Shown here in pieces: positions 1 to 9,934 of a stretch of DNA of 64,000 nt. Positions within the stretch are counted from its first letter, which is position 1. Every line of letters starts with the position of its first letter. The notes under the pieces were generated by a model that made no database searches, had not been told where the DNA came from, and was given only the letters and a program-made list of their open reading frames with translations. The stretch comes from Bog-532 sp963775825 (GTDB lineage Bacteria; Actinomycetota; Actinomycetes; Streptosporangiales; Streptosporangiaceae). The position numbers and the translations under genes were made by a program. The DNA lies in assembly GCA_963775825.1 (NCBI GenBank), contig CAVZKY010000064.1, positions 1 through 64,000 of the forward strand, written 5' to 3'.

Positions 1-27
1 TTGCGGCGGTCCGGCTCAGGCTCGGGC

Positions 28-3000
28 TCAGCTGACGCAGGCCGGGCCGAGCAGCTGCTTCAGGTCGCCCAGCAGGGCCGGGGAGTTGGCCACCCGCAGC
101 TTGTCATCGAGCCGGACCACCGTCGTCCGCTGGTTCCCGCGCAGCCTCAGGTGCACTTCCGTTGGCCCGGGGTGAGTCATCAGCACCTCCTTGAGCTGCT
201 CCACCACCGGCGGAACGCAGCGCGTCACCGGCAGCGACACCACAAAAGGGCCACCATCGCCCACCGACAGGTCCGGGACGGTCACATCCATCGCGACCAG
301 TTTCGGCACGTCGTCACGGCGGTCGATCCGGCCCTTGACCGCGATGATCGCGTCCTCACTGATGGACGTGGCGTAGAGCTGGTAGGTCGCCGGGAAGAAC
401 AGCACCTCGATGGCGCCGGCCAGATCCTCAAGGGTGGCCGCCGCCCACGGGTTGCCCTGCTTGGTCACCTTGCGCTGCACCCCGGACAGAATCCCAGCCA
501 CCTTGACCACTGCACCGCCGTCGTTACGCTCACCCCGGCCTCGTTCCGTTGCATCATCACCGGAAGTGAGCAGGTCGGCCAGCGAACAATCGGCCTCGCG
601 CGCGAGCAGGTGCTCGACCCCCAGCAGCGGGTGATCCGAGACGTACAGGCCGAGCATCTCGCGTTCGAAGCTGAGCCGGGTCGACTTGTCCCAGTCCCCA
701 TCGGGGATCGGCACGTCGAAGAAGGCCTCGGTCTCCTCGTCCCCGCCGAAGAGCGAGTCCTGGCCGATGGCCTCGTTGCGCTTGATGTCGTTAACCGCGT
801 CGACGGCCTGCTCGTGCACCATGACCAGGCCCTTGCGCGGGTGGCTGAAGGAGTCGAACGCGCCCGCCTTGATCAGAGACTCGATGACGCGTTTGTTGCA
901 AACGACCAAGGGGACCTTGCGCAAGAAATCGGAGAAGCTGGTGAAGTCCCCCTTGGACCTGCGCGTAGCCACGATCGCGTCGACCACGTTGGTCCCTACG
1001 TTGCGGATAGCGGCCAGGCCGAACCGGACGTCGCGGCCGACGGCGGTGAACGTCGCCACCGACTGGTTCACGTCGGGCGGCAGCACCTTGATCCCCATGC
1101 GGCGGCATTCGCTCAGGTACAGCGCGGACTTGTCCTTGTCGTCCCCGACCGAGGTGAGCAGCGCGGCCATGTATTCGGCCGGGTAGTTGGCCTTGAGGTA
1201 GGCGGTCCAGTAGGAGACCAGGCCGTACGCCGCGGAGTGAGCCTTATTGAAGGCGTAGCCGGCGAACGGCACCAGCACGTCCCAGACGGCCTGGACGGCC
1301 TTGGGTGAGTAGCCGCGCTCCCGGCAGCCCTGCTCGAAGGGGCCGTACTCCTTGTCCAGGATCTCCTTTTTCTTCTTGCCCATGGCCCGGCGGAGCAGGT
1401 CGGCCTGTCCGAGCGTGTAACCGGCCAGGATCTGTGCCGCCTTCTGCACCTGCTCCTGGTAGACGATCAGGCCGTAGGTGGGCTCGAGGATCTCCCGCAG
1501 GGGCTCTTCCAGCTCGGGGTGGATAGGGGTGATCTCCTGCAGGCCGTTCTTGCGCAGCGCGTAGTTGGTGTGCGAGTTCACGCCCATCGGGCCGGGCCGG
1601 TACAGCGCACCGACCGCGGAGATGTCCTCGAAGTTGTCCGGCTTCATCATCCGCAGCAGGGAGCGCATCGGGCCGCCGTCGAACTGGAAGACGCCCAGCG
1701 TGTCGCCGCGGCCGAGCAGCTCATAGGTCGGCTTGTTGTCGAGCGGCAGGCCGAGCAGATCGACCTTGGTGCCCTGGTTCTTTTCGATCGCGGCCACCGC
1801 GTCGGCCATGATCGTGAGGTTACGCAGGCCCAGGAAATCCATCTTCAGCAGCCCGAGGCCCTCGCAGGTCGGGTAGTCGAACTGCGTGATGACGGCACCG
1901 TCGGTGTGCCGCGTCCACACGGGGATGTGGTCGGTGATCGTCTCGGCGCTCATGATGACCCCGGCCGCATGCACGCCGGGCTGCCGGATCAGCCCCTCGA
2001 TGCCCCGGGCCGTGTCGATGACCTGCTTGATCTCGGCTTCAGCCGCGTAGAGCTGACGCAGCTCGCCGGCCTCGTTGTAGCGGGGGTGGCTGCTGTCGAA
2101 GATGCCGGACAGCGGGATGTCCTTGCCCATGACCGCGGCCGGGAACGCCTTGGTGATCCGGTCACCGAGCGAGTAAGGGAAGCCCAGGACCCGGGTGGAG
2201 TCCTTGATCGCGGCCTTGGCCTTGATGGTGCCGTAGGTGACGATCTGCGCGACCTTGTCCGAGCCCCACTTCTCGGTCACGTAGCGGATGACGTCGGCGC
2301 GGCCACGCTCGTCGAAGTCCACGTCGATGTCGGGCATGGACACGCGCTCGGGGTTGAGGAACCGCTCGAAGATCAGACCGTGCACCAGCGGGTCCAGGTC
2401 GGTGATGCCGAGGGCGTAGGCGACGATCGAACCGGCCGCCGAGCCGCGGCCCGGGCCGACCGCGACGCCGTGGTTCTTGGCCCACATGATGAAGTCGGCC
2501 ACGACCAGGAAGTAGGCCGGGAACCCCATCTGGCAGATGATGTCGATCTCGTAGGCGGCCTGCCGCTTACGTTCCTCGTCGTAGCCGCCGGGGTAGCGGC
2601 GGTCCATTCCCGTCCACACTTCGGCGCGGAAAAGCGCTTCCTCTGATTCGTAGCCCTCCGGGATCGGGAACCGCGGCATCAGGTTGACGAAGTCGAACAT
2701 GCCGGTGGTGTCCACCCGGTCGGCGATCAGCAGCTGGCTGTTGCGGCAGCCTTCCTGCCAGACGTCAGAGGTGTCGGCCGCGTACATCTCGTCGGCGGAC
2801 TTGATGTAGTAGCCGCTGCCGTCGAAACGGAACCGGTCCGCGTCGGCCAGGGACTTGCCGGTCTGAATGCACAGCAGCAAGTCGTGTGAGGTGGCGTCGG
2901 CTTCCCGGGTGTAGTGCGAGTCGTTGGTCACGACCGGCGGGATGCCGAGCGTGCGGCCGATCTCAACCAGGCCGTCCCGCACCTTGCGCTCGATGTCGAG

Positions 3001-3663
3001 CCCGTGGTCCATCAGCTCGAGGAAGTAGTTTTCCTTGCCGAATATCTCCTGGTACTCGGCGGCCGACCGGAGAGCCTCGTCGAACTGGCCGAGGCGGAGC
3101 CTGGTCTGCAGCTCGCCGGACGGGCAGCCGGTGGAGGCCATCAGGCCGCCGGCGTGCTCGGCCAGGATCTCCTTATCCATCCGCGGCCACTTGACCAGCC
3201 AGCCCTCGGCGTAGGACCGGGAAGACAGCTTGAACAGATTGTGCAGGCCGTCGGAGTTGCGGGCCCAGATCGTCTTGTGCAGGTACGCGCCGCTGGCGGA
3301 AACGTCATCCTTCTTCTGGTGCGGCTGGCCCCACAGGATGCGCTTGGTGTTGGTCCGGCGCTCCGGGGCCACGTACGCCTCGATGCCGATGACCGGGGTG
3401 ACGCCGGCCTCCTTGGCCTGGCGGTGGAATTCAGCCGCGCCGTACATGTTGCCGTGGTCGGTCATCGCCACGTGGGTCATGCCCTGCCGTGCGACTTCCT
3501 TGAACAGTTCCTTGAGGCGGGCGGCGCCGTCCAGCATGGAGTATTCGGTATGCACGTGAAGGTGCGCGAAGGGCTGTCCCTGGGCCTTAGCGGCCTGCTG
3601 CGACTGGCGGGACTGGCCGGACTGACGGGACTGGCCGGACTGATGGGCCGCGGGTTCCGCCAT
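28..3663 (-). CDS. dnaE: DNA polymerase III subunit alpha (DnaE1 type)
   Basis: Replicative DNA polymerase, about 1211 residues, within the usual size for actinobacterial DnaE1. The PHP domain opens at residue 34 with HLHVH and continues with MTDHGNMYG. The catalytic PolC-type core shows PDIDVDF, the aspartates that bind metal, preceded by GPGRGSAAGS. A C-terminal OB fold follows (VKVAGILSGVQRKV). I chose the ATG at 3663 because AAGGAGG lies just upstream; the frame stays open another 31 codons, but those residues do not resemble DnaE. The first 30 residues carry an unusual Gln/Ser/Arg repeat (QSGQSRQSGQSRQSQQ). The frame is intact. Very likely the housekeeping polymerase; the position of its 3' neighbour is outside the window. 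Confidence 0.97.
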   Translation of the reverse strand: MAEPAAHQSGQSRQSGQSRQSQQAAKAQGQPFAHLHVHTEYSMLDGAARLKELFKEVARQGMTHVAMTDHGNMYGAAEFHRQAKEAGVTPVIGIEAYVAPERRTNTKRILWGQPHQKKDDVSASGAYLHKTIWARNSDGLHNLFKLSSRSYAEGWLVKWPRMDKEILAEHAGGLMASTGCPSGELQTRLRLGQFDEALRSAAEYQEIFGKENYFLELMDHGLDIERKVRDGLVEIGRTLGIPPVVTNDSHYTREADATSHDLLLCIQTGKSLADADRFRFDGSGYYIKSADEMYAADTSDVWQEGCRNSQLLIADRVDTTGMFDFVNLMPRFPIPEGYESEEALFRAEVWTGMDRRYPGGYDEERKRQAAYEIDIICQMGFPAYFLVVADFIMWAKNHGVAVGPGRGSAAGSIVAYALGITDLDPLVHGLIFERFLNPERVSMPDIDVDFDERGRADVIRYVTEKWGSDKVAQIVTYGTIKAKAAIKDSTRVLGFPYSLGDRITKAFPAAVMGKDIPLSGIFDSSHPRYNEAGELRQLYAAEAEIKQVIDTARGIEGLIRQPGVHAAGVIMSAETITDHIPVWTRHTDGAVITQFDYPTCEGLGLLKMDFLGLRNLTIMADAVAAIEKNQGTKVDLLGLPLDNKPTYELLGRGDTLGVFQFDGGPMRSLLRMMKPDNFEDISAVGALYRPGPMGVNSHTNYALRKNGLQEITPIHPELEEPLREILEPTYGLIVYQEQVQKAAQILAGYTLGQADLLRRAMGKKKKEILDKEYGPFEQGCRERGYSPKAVQAVWDVLVPFAGYAFNKAHSAAYGLVSYWTAYLKANYPAEYMAALLTSVGDDKDKSALYLSECRRMGIKVLPPDVNQSVATFTAVGRDVRFGLAAIRNVGTNVVDAIVATRRSKGDFTSFSDFLRKVPLVVCNKRVIESLIKAGAFDSFSHPRKGLVMVHEQAVDAVNDIKRNEAIGQDSLFGGDEETEAFFDVPIPDGDWDKSTRLSFEREMLGLYVSDHPLLGVEHLLAREADCSLADLLTSGDDATERGRGERNDGGAVVKVAGILSGVQRKVTKQGNPWAAATLEDLAGAIEVLFFPATYQLYATSISEDAIIAVKGRIDRRDDVPKLVAMDVTVPDLSVGDGGPFVVSLPVTRCVPPVVEQLKEVLMTHPGPTEVHLRLRGNQRTTVVRLDDKLRVANSPALLGDLKQLLGPACVS

Positions 3664-4182
3664 AGACTGAGCCGCCTCCTTCGGGCATGCTGCGCAAGCC
3701 CTTGGGCCGATTAGGTCCTTGTGGACCTCGGCCCGGGCTACGCGGGCGCGCGTCATCGATACCGAACGGTTCCGGGGGGAAGGCGGCGCATGCCTTACCC
3801 ATGCGCGAGAGGCTTGACTGCCCCTCGCAGAAGGCCTCCGTACTGGCGATCTGTGCCCTGGGGGGACCGCGCCGACCCGGTGATCCGAGCCTACATCGCC
3901 ACCCCCGATTCGCGGTCCCGCACACGCCGGGCCGGGTCGAAACGGATACTTTCGGCGCGGATTTTCCGCTTGCCCGGGTCCTGACCATCAGCGGCCGGGT
4001 GCTCCCGAATCCAGGTGGACCCGGGCGTGATCACCGCTGGCCGGCCGGTCTCGGGCTGCGCCGCGACGTCGGCTAACCGCGGCCTCAGCACGCCGGTTCG
4101 GCTCGCGTCGTTCCCAGTTGCGGTACCTGTCCTGCATCATGGTCCCGGATGTTCTGGCCACTGCGCTGATCGGAGCGAGCGT
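3664..4182. other. Intergenic region between dnaE and ABC permease
   Basis: About 520 bases between divergent genes. Several open frames cross it, but none has a family-like composition, a ribosome site or a recognisable motif. It should contain the promoters of dnaE (minus) and the transporter (plus); I cannot place either with confidence. Confidence 0.5.
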
Positions 4183-5924
4183 ATGGCGGTCACCCCCACC
4201 TTCCCCAGCCGGGACTCGCTGCGGCGGCTGCGGTTCCGGCCGCTGGACGCCGTCGTCGGCGCGGGCGTGTTCCTGCTGATCTACGCTGCCGTCCGGGTCG
4301 GCGCGACCGCGCACGTCCCGATCCGGGCCGGCCACGTGTCCACGATCGACACCTCGCCGTCCCGGCTGCCCTATTACGCGGCCCGCAGCCTGCTGCGCAT
4401 GTTCGTCGCCCTGTTCTTCGCCTATACGTTCAGCCTGGGCTACGCCTATGTGGCCGCGCGGAACCGGCGCGCCCGGCGGGTGATGATCCCGGCGCTGGAC
4501 ATCCTGCAGTCCGTGCCGATTCTGGGCTTCCTCGCGGTCACGGTGACGTTCTTCCTGGCGCTGTTCCCCGGGTCCGAGCTCGGGCTGGAGGCGGCGTCGG
4601 TCTTCGCCGTCTTCACCTCCCAGGCCTGGAACATCACGTTCTCCTTCTACCACTCGCTGGTCACGCAGTCCGGTGAGCTGGACGAGGCGAGCAGGCTGAT
4701 GGGGCTGTCGCGGTGGAAGCGGTTCTGGAGCATCGACGTGCCCGGCGGGGCGATCGGGCTGGTGTGGAACGGGATGATGAGCTTCGGCGGCAGCTGGTTC
4801 TTCCTCACCGCGTCGGAGCTGATCATCGTCGGCGGCCACCGTTACACGCTGCCCGGGGTGGGCTCCTACGTGGGGGTGGCGGTGGAGCAGGGCGAGCTCG
4901 GCCACGTCGTCTGGGGCATCGTCACCATGATCGTCATGATCCTGGCGGTCAACGTGGTGTTCTGGCGGCCGCTGGTGGCGTACGCGGAACGGTTCCGCCT
5001 GGAGCAGACTGAGGCCAGCCAGAAGCCCAGGTCGCTGGTGCTGGATCTGCTGCGGCGGTCCAGCTGGCCGGCCCTGGCCGGGCGGGGCCGGCGGGCCATC
5101 GCCCAGCCGGTCAACCAGCTCATGGGCGCCGCGACCGGGATCGATGACCGCAGCCTGGTCAGCCACGCGGCGCGGCGGCGGGCCGCGGACGTCGCCTTCG
5201 CCGCGGTCGTCCGGCCGCGCTCGGCTGGGGCCTTTACAGCATGCTGGCCTACATCGCCGCCGGGCAGCAGGGCTTGAGCGTCCTCGGGCAGGCGTTCGGC
5301 CTGGGCTTCCTGACCTTGCTGCGGGTCGCCGTCGTGGTGGCGGTGTCGTCGGTGATCTGGGTGCCGGTGGGCGTCTGGATCGGCTTCAATCCCCGGGTGG
5401 CGCAGTACCTGCAGCCGGTGGTGCAGGTGCTCGCCAGCTTCCCGGCGAACTTCATCTTCCCGTTCGCGATCGTTCTCTTCCTGGACATCGGGCTCAGCCT
5501 GAACTACGGCAGCATCCTGCTGATGGCGCTGGGCACCCAGTGGTACATCCTGTTCAACGTGATCGCCGGGGCCAGCGCGGTGCCCTCGGACATGAGGGAA
5601 GCCATGGATAACCTCGCCGTGCACGGCCGGGAGCGGTGGCGGCGGATGATCCTGCCCGCCGTGTTCCCCGCCTATGTCACCGGGGCGATCACCGCGGCCG
5701 GCGGGGCGTGGAACGCCTCCATCGTGGCCGAGATCGTGATCTACAACCGGCACGTGCTCGTCGCCCGCGGCCTGGGCAGCTTCATCGCCCAGGCGACCGC
5801 CAGCAATAACTTCCACGAGATCATCGCGGGCATCCTGGTCATGGCCGTCTACGTCACCGGGCTGAACGCGCTGCTGTGGCGGCGGCTGTACAGCATCGCC
5901 GAGTCGAAGTACGCGCTGGCATGA
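4183..5924 (+). CDS. ABC transporter permease, fused double NitT/TauT-type membrane unit (one frameshift)
   Basis: Membrane component of an ABC importer-like system of the nitrate/sulfonate/taurine class. The product is a tandem of two permease halves of roughly 330 and 230 residues. The first runs from MAVTPTFPSRD through several hydrophobic segments and an EAA-like loop (ELDEASRLMGLSRWKRF). The second begins near 5241 (MLAYIAAGQQG) and repeats the pattern (DMREAMDNLAVHGRERWRR). The halves lie in different frames; the shift is near 5215-5225, where adding one base would give RPRLGWGLYSMLAY. Double permeases without a substrate-binding protein are known in actinobacteria, so I read this as one gene. 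Its stop overlaps the next start (ATGA). Substrate unknown; no binding protein is present nearby. Confidence 0.8.
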
Positions 5925-7265
5925 CCGGTCCGCTGATCAGCGTGCAGGCGCTGGGCAAGTCGTTCTCCGGCGCGGACGGCCACCCGGTGCCGGTGCTCGA
6001 GGGCATCACGCTGGATGTCGACGAGGGCGAGTTCGTCGCGCTGCTCGGCCGCAGCGGCAGCGGCAAGTCCACCCTGCTGCGGTGCATCGCCGGCCTGATC
6101 GCGCCGTCCGAGGGCGAGGTGCTGTTCCGCGGCCAGCGGCTGGTAGGCACCAACCGGGACACCACGATGGTGTTCCAGACGTTCGCGCTGCTGCCCTGGC
6201 TCACCGTGCAGCAGAACGTCGAGATCGGGCTGGAGGCGCGGGGGTGGCGCCGGCGCAGCGGATCGGAGCGGGCGCTGCGCGCGATCGACCTGGTGGGCCT
6301 GGACGGCTACGAGTCGGCTTACCCCAAGGAACTGTCCGGCGGAATGCGCCAGCGGGTCGGCTTCGCCCGCGCCCTCGTCGTGGAGCCGGCGGCGCTGCTG
6401 ATGGACGAGCCGTTCAGCGCGCTGGACGTGCTCACCTCGGAGAACCTGCGCGGCGAGCTGCTGGAGCTGTGGGAGGGCACAGAGGTTCCCGACCAAGACC
6501 ATGGTCATGGTCACGCACAACATCGAGGAAGCGGTGCTGCTCGCCGACCGGCTCCTCGTCCTGGGCACCAACCCCGGCCGGATCAGGGCGGACATGCGCA
6601 ACCCGCTGGCCCGGCCGCGCCGCCGGCGCACCCCGGAGTTCGAGGAGCTCGTCGACCGGATCTACCGGATGATGACCCAGCGGGACAGCATCGCGCGCCG
6701 CGGCACCCGGCCCATCCTGGCGATGCGGGCGCCGGCACGCTCGGTGACTACCCCGCTGCCGCAGGCCACCGTGGACGGGCTGTCCGGCATGGCAGAAATC
6801 CTGCTTGGCCGGCATGACGGCGTGGCCGACCTGCTCCGACCTGGCCGACAATCTGGGCCTTGAGGTGGACGACCTGCTCCCGCTCGTTGACGCGCTGGTG
6901 CTGCTCGGCCTTCGCCGAGCTTCGCGGCGAGCGGCTGACGCTGTCGCGCGGACGGCCGGATCTTCGCCGGCGCGAGCATCCAGGACAGCAAGGAGATCTT
7001 CGCCCGGGCGGCACTGGGCCGGGCACCGCTGGTCCGCACCATCTACCGGGCCCTGCGCGGCAGCCTCGACGGCAACCTCCCGGCTGGCTTCTTCACCGAC
7101 ATCCTGCGTCCCCAGTTCGGCGAGGACGAGGCGGCCAGGCAGCTGGACGTCGCCGTGAACTGGGGCCGTTACGCGGAGCTCTACGCCTATGACGCGACCC
7201 GCGGCCAGATCATCCGCGAGGAGCACGGCATCGGCGCGAGCCTGGCTGACCTGCCCGAACCGGCC
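5921..7265 (+). CDS. ABC transporter ATP-binding protein with C-terminal AAA-associated domain (several frameshifts)
   Basis: Nucleotide-binding subunit paired with the upstream permease by an ATGA overlap. The start MTGPLISVQALGKSF is followed by Walker A (GRSGSGKST), a Q-loop (MVFQTFALLPW), the signature LSGGMRQR, Walker B (ALLMDEPFSALD) and the H-loop (MVMVTHNIEEAV). After about 270 residues comes the winged-helix AAA-associated domain typical of this transporter group (GLSGMAEIL, then DLADNLGLEVDDLLPLVDA, then IQDSKEIFARAALGRAPLVR, then NWGRYAELYAYD). Frameshifts lie near 6480, 6833, 6910 and 6955. No stop or plausible start separates the end of this domain from the KdpD-like sequence that follows in the same frame, so the protein appears to be a fusion; see the next entry. 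The boundary given is a domain boundary, not a gene end. Confidence 0.75.
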
Positions 7266-9358
7266 AGGCGTGGCACGCTGCACCTGTACCTGGGCGCTGC
7301 ACCGGGGTCCGGCAAGACCTTCACCATGCTGCGCGATGGCCGCGCGCTGCGTGACCGGGGCGAGGATGTGGTGGTCGGGTTCGCGCAGGCGCGCGGACGG
7401 CCCCGCACGGCCGAGGCCATCGGCGGCCTGGAAATCGTCCCACCGCGCCTGGTCAGCGGCGGCGGAGCCGACGGCCCGGTTAGCCGCGAGGAGATGGACC
7501 TCGACGCTGTGCTCGCGCGCCGGCCTGCCGTCGTCCTCGTTGATGATTTCGGCCGGCACGGCCCGGCCATCGGGTCGCTGCGGCGACGCGGGCATCGACG
7601 TCATCAGCACCGTCGACGTCTGCGACCTGGAGCGCGCCGCCGATGCCGTGCACCGGATCACGGGACTGCCGCCCGCGGCAACGGTGCCCGATGCGGCCCT
7701 CGCCGAGGCCGACGAGATCCGGTTCCTCGACAACTCCCCTGAGTCGCTGCGCAAGCGGCTGGGACACGGGAACATCTACCCGGCCGGGCAAGCGGACGAG
7801 GCGCTCGGGGGCCTGTTCGAGACGGCGAGCCTTGCCGAGCTGCGCGAGATCGGCCTGCAGGTGGTCGCGGAGACGCTCTCCCCACCGGACACCGCCCGGC
7901 CGCGCGAGCCGCTGGACGTGCTGGTGGCCGTCGCCGATCCGGGCCAGGCCGATGGCCTGGTGCGGCGCGGCATCCGGCTGGCCAGGCGCAGCAGCGCGAA
8001 ATGCACGGTGCTCGCCCTGATCCCGCCCGCCGGGGCATCGCCCGGAGACGGGGCGGCCAGGGTCCGGTCCGCCGCTCAGGACGCCGGGGCCGCCGTCATC
8101 GTTCGTGCGGGCCGGGACACCGCGGCGGCGATCGCCCAGGCGGTGCGCGAGACCGGCGCCCGGCACCTGGTCATGGCCGTGCCCCCGACCGGACTGCTCG
8201 AGCGCTGGCGCCCCAGCCTGGTGGAGCGCCTGACCGACCAGCTGCCGGATGTCCACCTGCACATCACGGCCGGCCAGGCGTGGCCGGCAGGCGCTGATGC
8301 CGGGGACTCGCCGGATGGCACACCGGCCGCGGCGCGGGGGCAGGGGCGCGGTGCGGTCCGCGTCTATCTCGGCTACGCGGCCGGGTGCGGCATCACGACC
8401 GCGATGCTCGAGGAGGCGGGGCGCCGCAGATCGCGCGGGTCGAGCGTGGTCGTGGCCGCGGCCGACTGCCGCGGCCGGGAGGGGGTGAGCGCTGCGCTCC
8501 AGGGCCTGGAGCTCATCGGGGACGGCACCGCCGTCGACACCGACGCGGTCCTGGCCCGTCACCCGGAGGTGGCCTGCATCGACGATCTGTCGGTCGTCGA
8601 CGTGAGCGGCGAGAGCCGTTTCGCCGCGGCCCGGCGGCTCGCCGATGCGGGCATCACCATCGTGGCCACCGTGCATCTCGCGAACCTGCGGGAGGACGAG
8701 GGGGCGGCCGGGGACGGCCTCGACGAGACGGCGGTTTTTGCCCTCGCTGATGAGATCGAGCTGGTGGACGCCCCGCCTTCGGTGCTCGCCGACCGGGTGC
8801 GGCGGGGCGAGATCGTCCCGGCCGCCCAGATCGAGCAGGCCATGCGGACGGACTACGCGCCCCGGACGCTCGGGGCAATGCGCGAGCAGGCGTTCACCGT
8901 CGTGGCCGAACATGCCGACCGCCGGCTGGCCGGCTACCGCCGCGGCGCCATCACGGCGAGCAGCGGCACCGCACGGCGAGGCGCGGCCCACCATCCTGGG
9001 CTGCGCCGCGCCGCGGGCTGGCATGGAGCCGCTGATCAGGCGCTCGGCCGCGCTCGCGGCGCAGCTGGCCGGCGATTTCCTGGTGGCAGTCGTCGCGACC
9101 GGGCCGCCATCCGCTGACCTGGAGCAGTTGCTGGCAGGCTACGCGGCGCTGACCGCGCAGCTCGGCGGCCAGTTCGCCACCCTGCAGGGTGGCCCGGCCG
9201 CTGCTCTCGCGGGGTTCGCCCGTCAGCACAAGGTCACCGAGATGGTGCTGGCGCGCACGGCCGGGGGCCACGCCGGCCGCCACCCGACCGCGCGCGAACT
9301 CGCCCGCAGGGCCGGCGACGCCGAGGTGCACGTCCTGCCCGTGCAGGCGGCCATCTGT
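7266..9358 (+). CDS. Tandem KdpD-like sensor plus universal-stress (USP) modules, no kinase domain, fused to the ABC ATPase
   Basis: Starts in frame with the ABC ATPase. The first KdpD N-domain has Walker A GAAPGSGKT (about 7288), VVVGFAQARGRP, EEMDLDAVLARRPAVVLVDD and, after a shift near 7575, GIDVISTVDV and LRKRLGHGNIYP. A USP domain follows (LDVLVAVADPGQADGLVRR). The second KdpD unit begins near 8360 (VRVYLGYAAGCGITTAML); its P-loop has Ile where the Lys should be. It continues with TDAVLARHPEVACIDDL and DRVRRGEIVP, then a second USP domain after a shift near 8985 (LIRRSAALAAQLAGDFLVAVV) ending near 9355. True KdpD proteins continue with membrane helices and a histidine kinase; none is present. 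KdpD USP domains are known to bind cyclic-di-AMP in other bacteria; that role here is only an inference. The frame stays open to 9703 through low-complexity sequence, so the real stop is uncertain. Confidence 0.75.
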
Positions 9359-9829
9359 GGTTCCTGGCCCGCTTCTGGCCCGCTTCTGGCCCAGAAGGGC
9401 TTCCTTTGGCCCACTTCTTGGCCCGAAGCTTTTGGGGAAAGCCCGGCGGGAAAGTTCTGGCGGGGAAGTGGCGGAAGAACGTGCTGCGCTAGCTTCTGGC
9501 GGCCGCGCAGATGTCATCGACGGTGGCCCGGTAGTGGCCCGTTCTCCAGGGCCCGAGTGGCCCGCAGCGGCCCGCAGCGGCCCGCAGCGGCCCGCAGCGG
9601 CCCGAGCGCTGCCGGGGAGGCCGAGACCTGCATTAGGTGGCCGAAATCTTCGAGCTGGCCGAGTCTCCTGGGGCGGGCCGAGCTCGTACGGGAACAAGCC
9701 TAGCTCTCCCGGGACGGGCCGAGCTCTCCCGGAATAGGCCGAGCTCGCCCGGAACAGCGAGCACGGGGCCTCGTCGCCTCCCTGCCTGCCCCTCGCCGTC
9801 CACCTTCGCACCGACCATCACCTGCCATA
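9359..9829. repeat. Non-coding stretch with three short tandem repeat families
   Basis: No gene is supported here. 9361-9420 repeats a GCTTCTGGCCC-like unit. 9561-9600 holds four exact copies of CCCGCAGCGG. 9677-9746 repeats GCCGAGCTC (one copy GCCTAGCTC) at 9677, 9698, 9718 and 9738, a 20-21 nt period, each followed by a CCCGG or ACGGG tail. The sequence looks like expanded simple repeats at the end of the KdpD-like gene. Confidence 0.7.
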
Positions 9830-9845
9830 TTCGATGATAATCGAA
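9830..9845. promoter_or_regulatory. Palindrome TTCGAT-GATA-ATCGAA in an AT-rich promoter region
   Basis: A perfect 6+6 inverted repeat with a 4-base spacer, about 90 bases upstream of the DUF222-HNH start. It sits in an AT-rich island (9825-9920) that is striking against the surrounding GC, with related TCGAAACT and ATCGAA motifs at 9893-9910. Likely the promoter and an operator of the HNH gene; the binding protein is unknown. Confidence 0.45.
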
Positions 9846-9934
9846 AACTATATCGATCTATCTGGACTGAGCCGCTCCGGTTTGATATCATAGTCGAAAC
9901 TGTCATCGAATTTGTTTACCGAGGAGGCGGGCAG

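Noticed and set aside
3687..4076. Open frames in the dnaE-ABC gap
   Set aside because: No ribosome site, no recognisable domain, composition typical of non-coding GC-rich frames.
7266..9358. A complete KdpD sensor kinase
   Set aside because: No HAMP, histidine phosphorylation or ATPase kinase domain follows, and no kdpE or kdpFABC genes are present.
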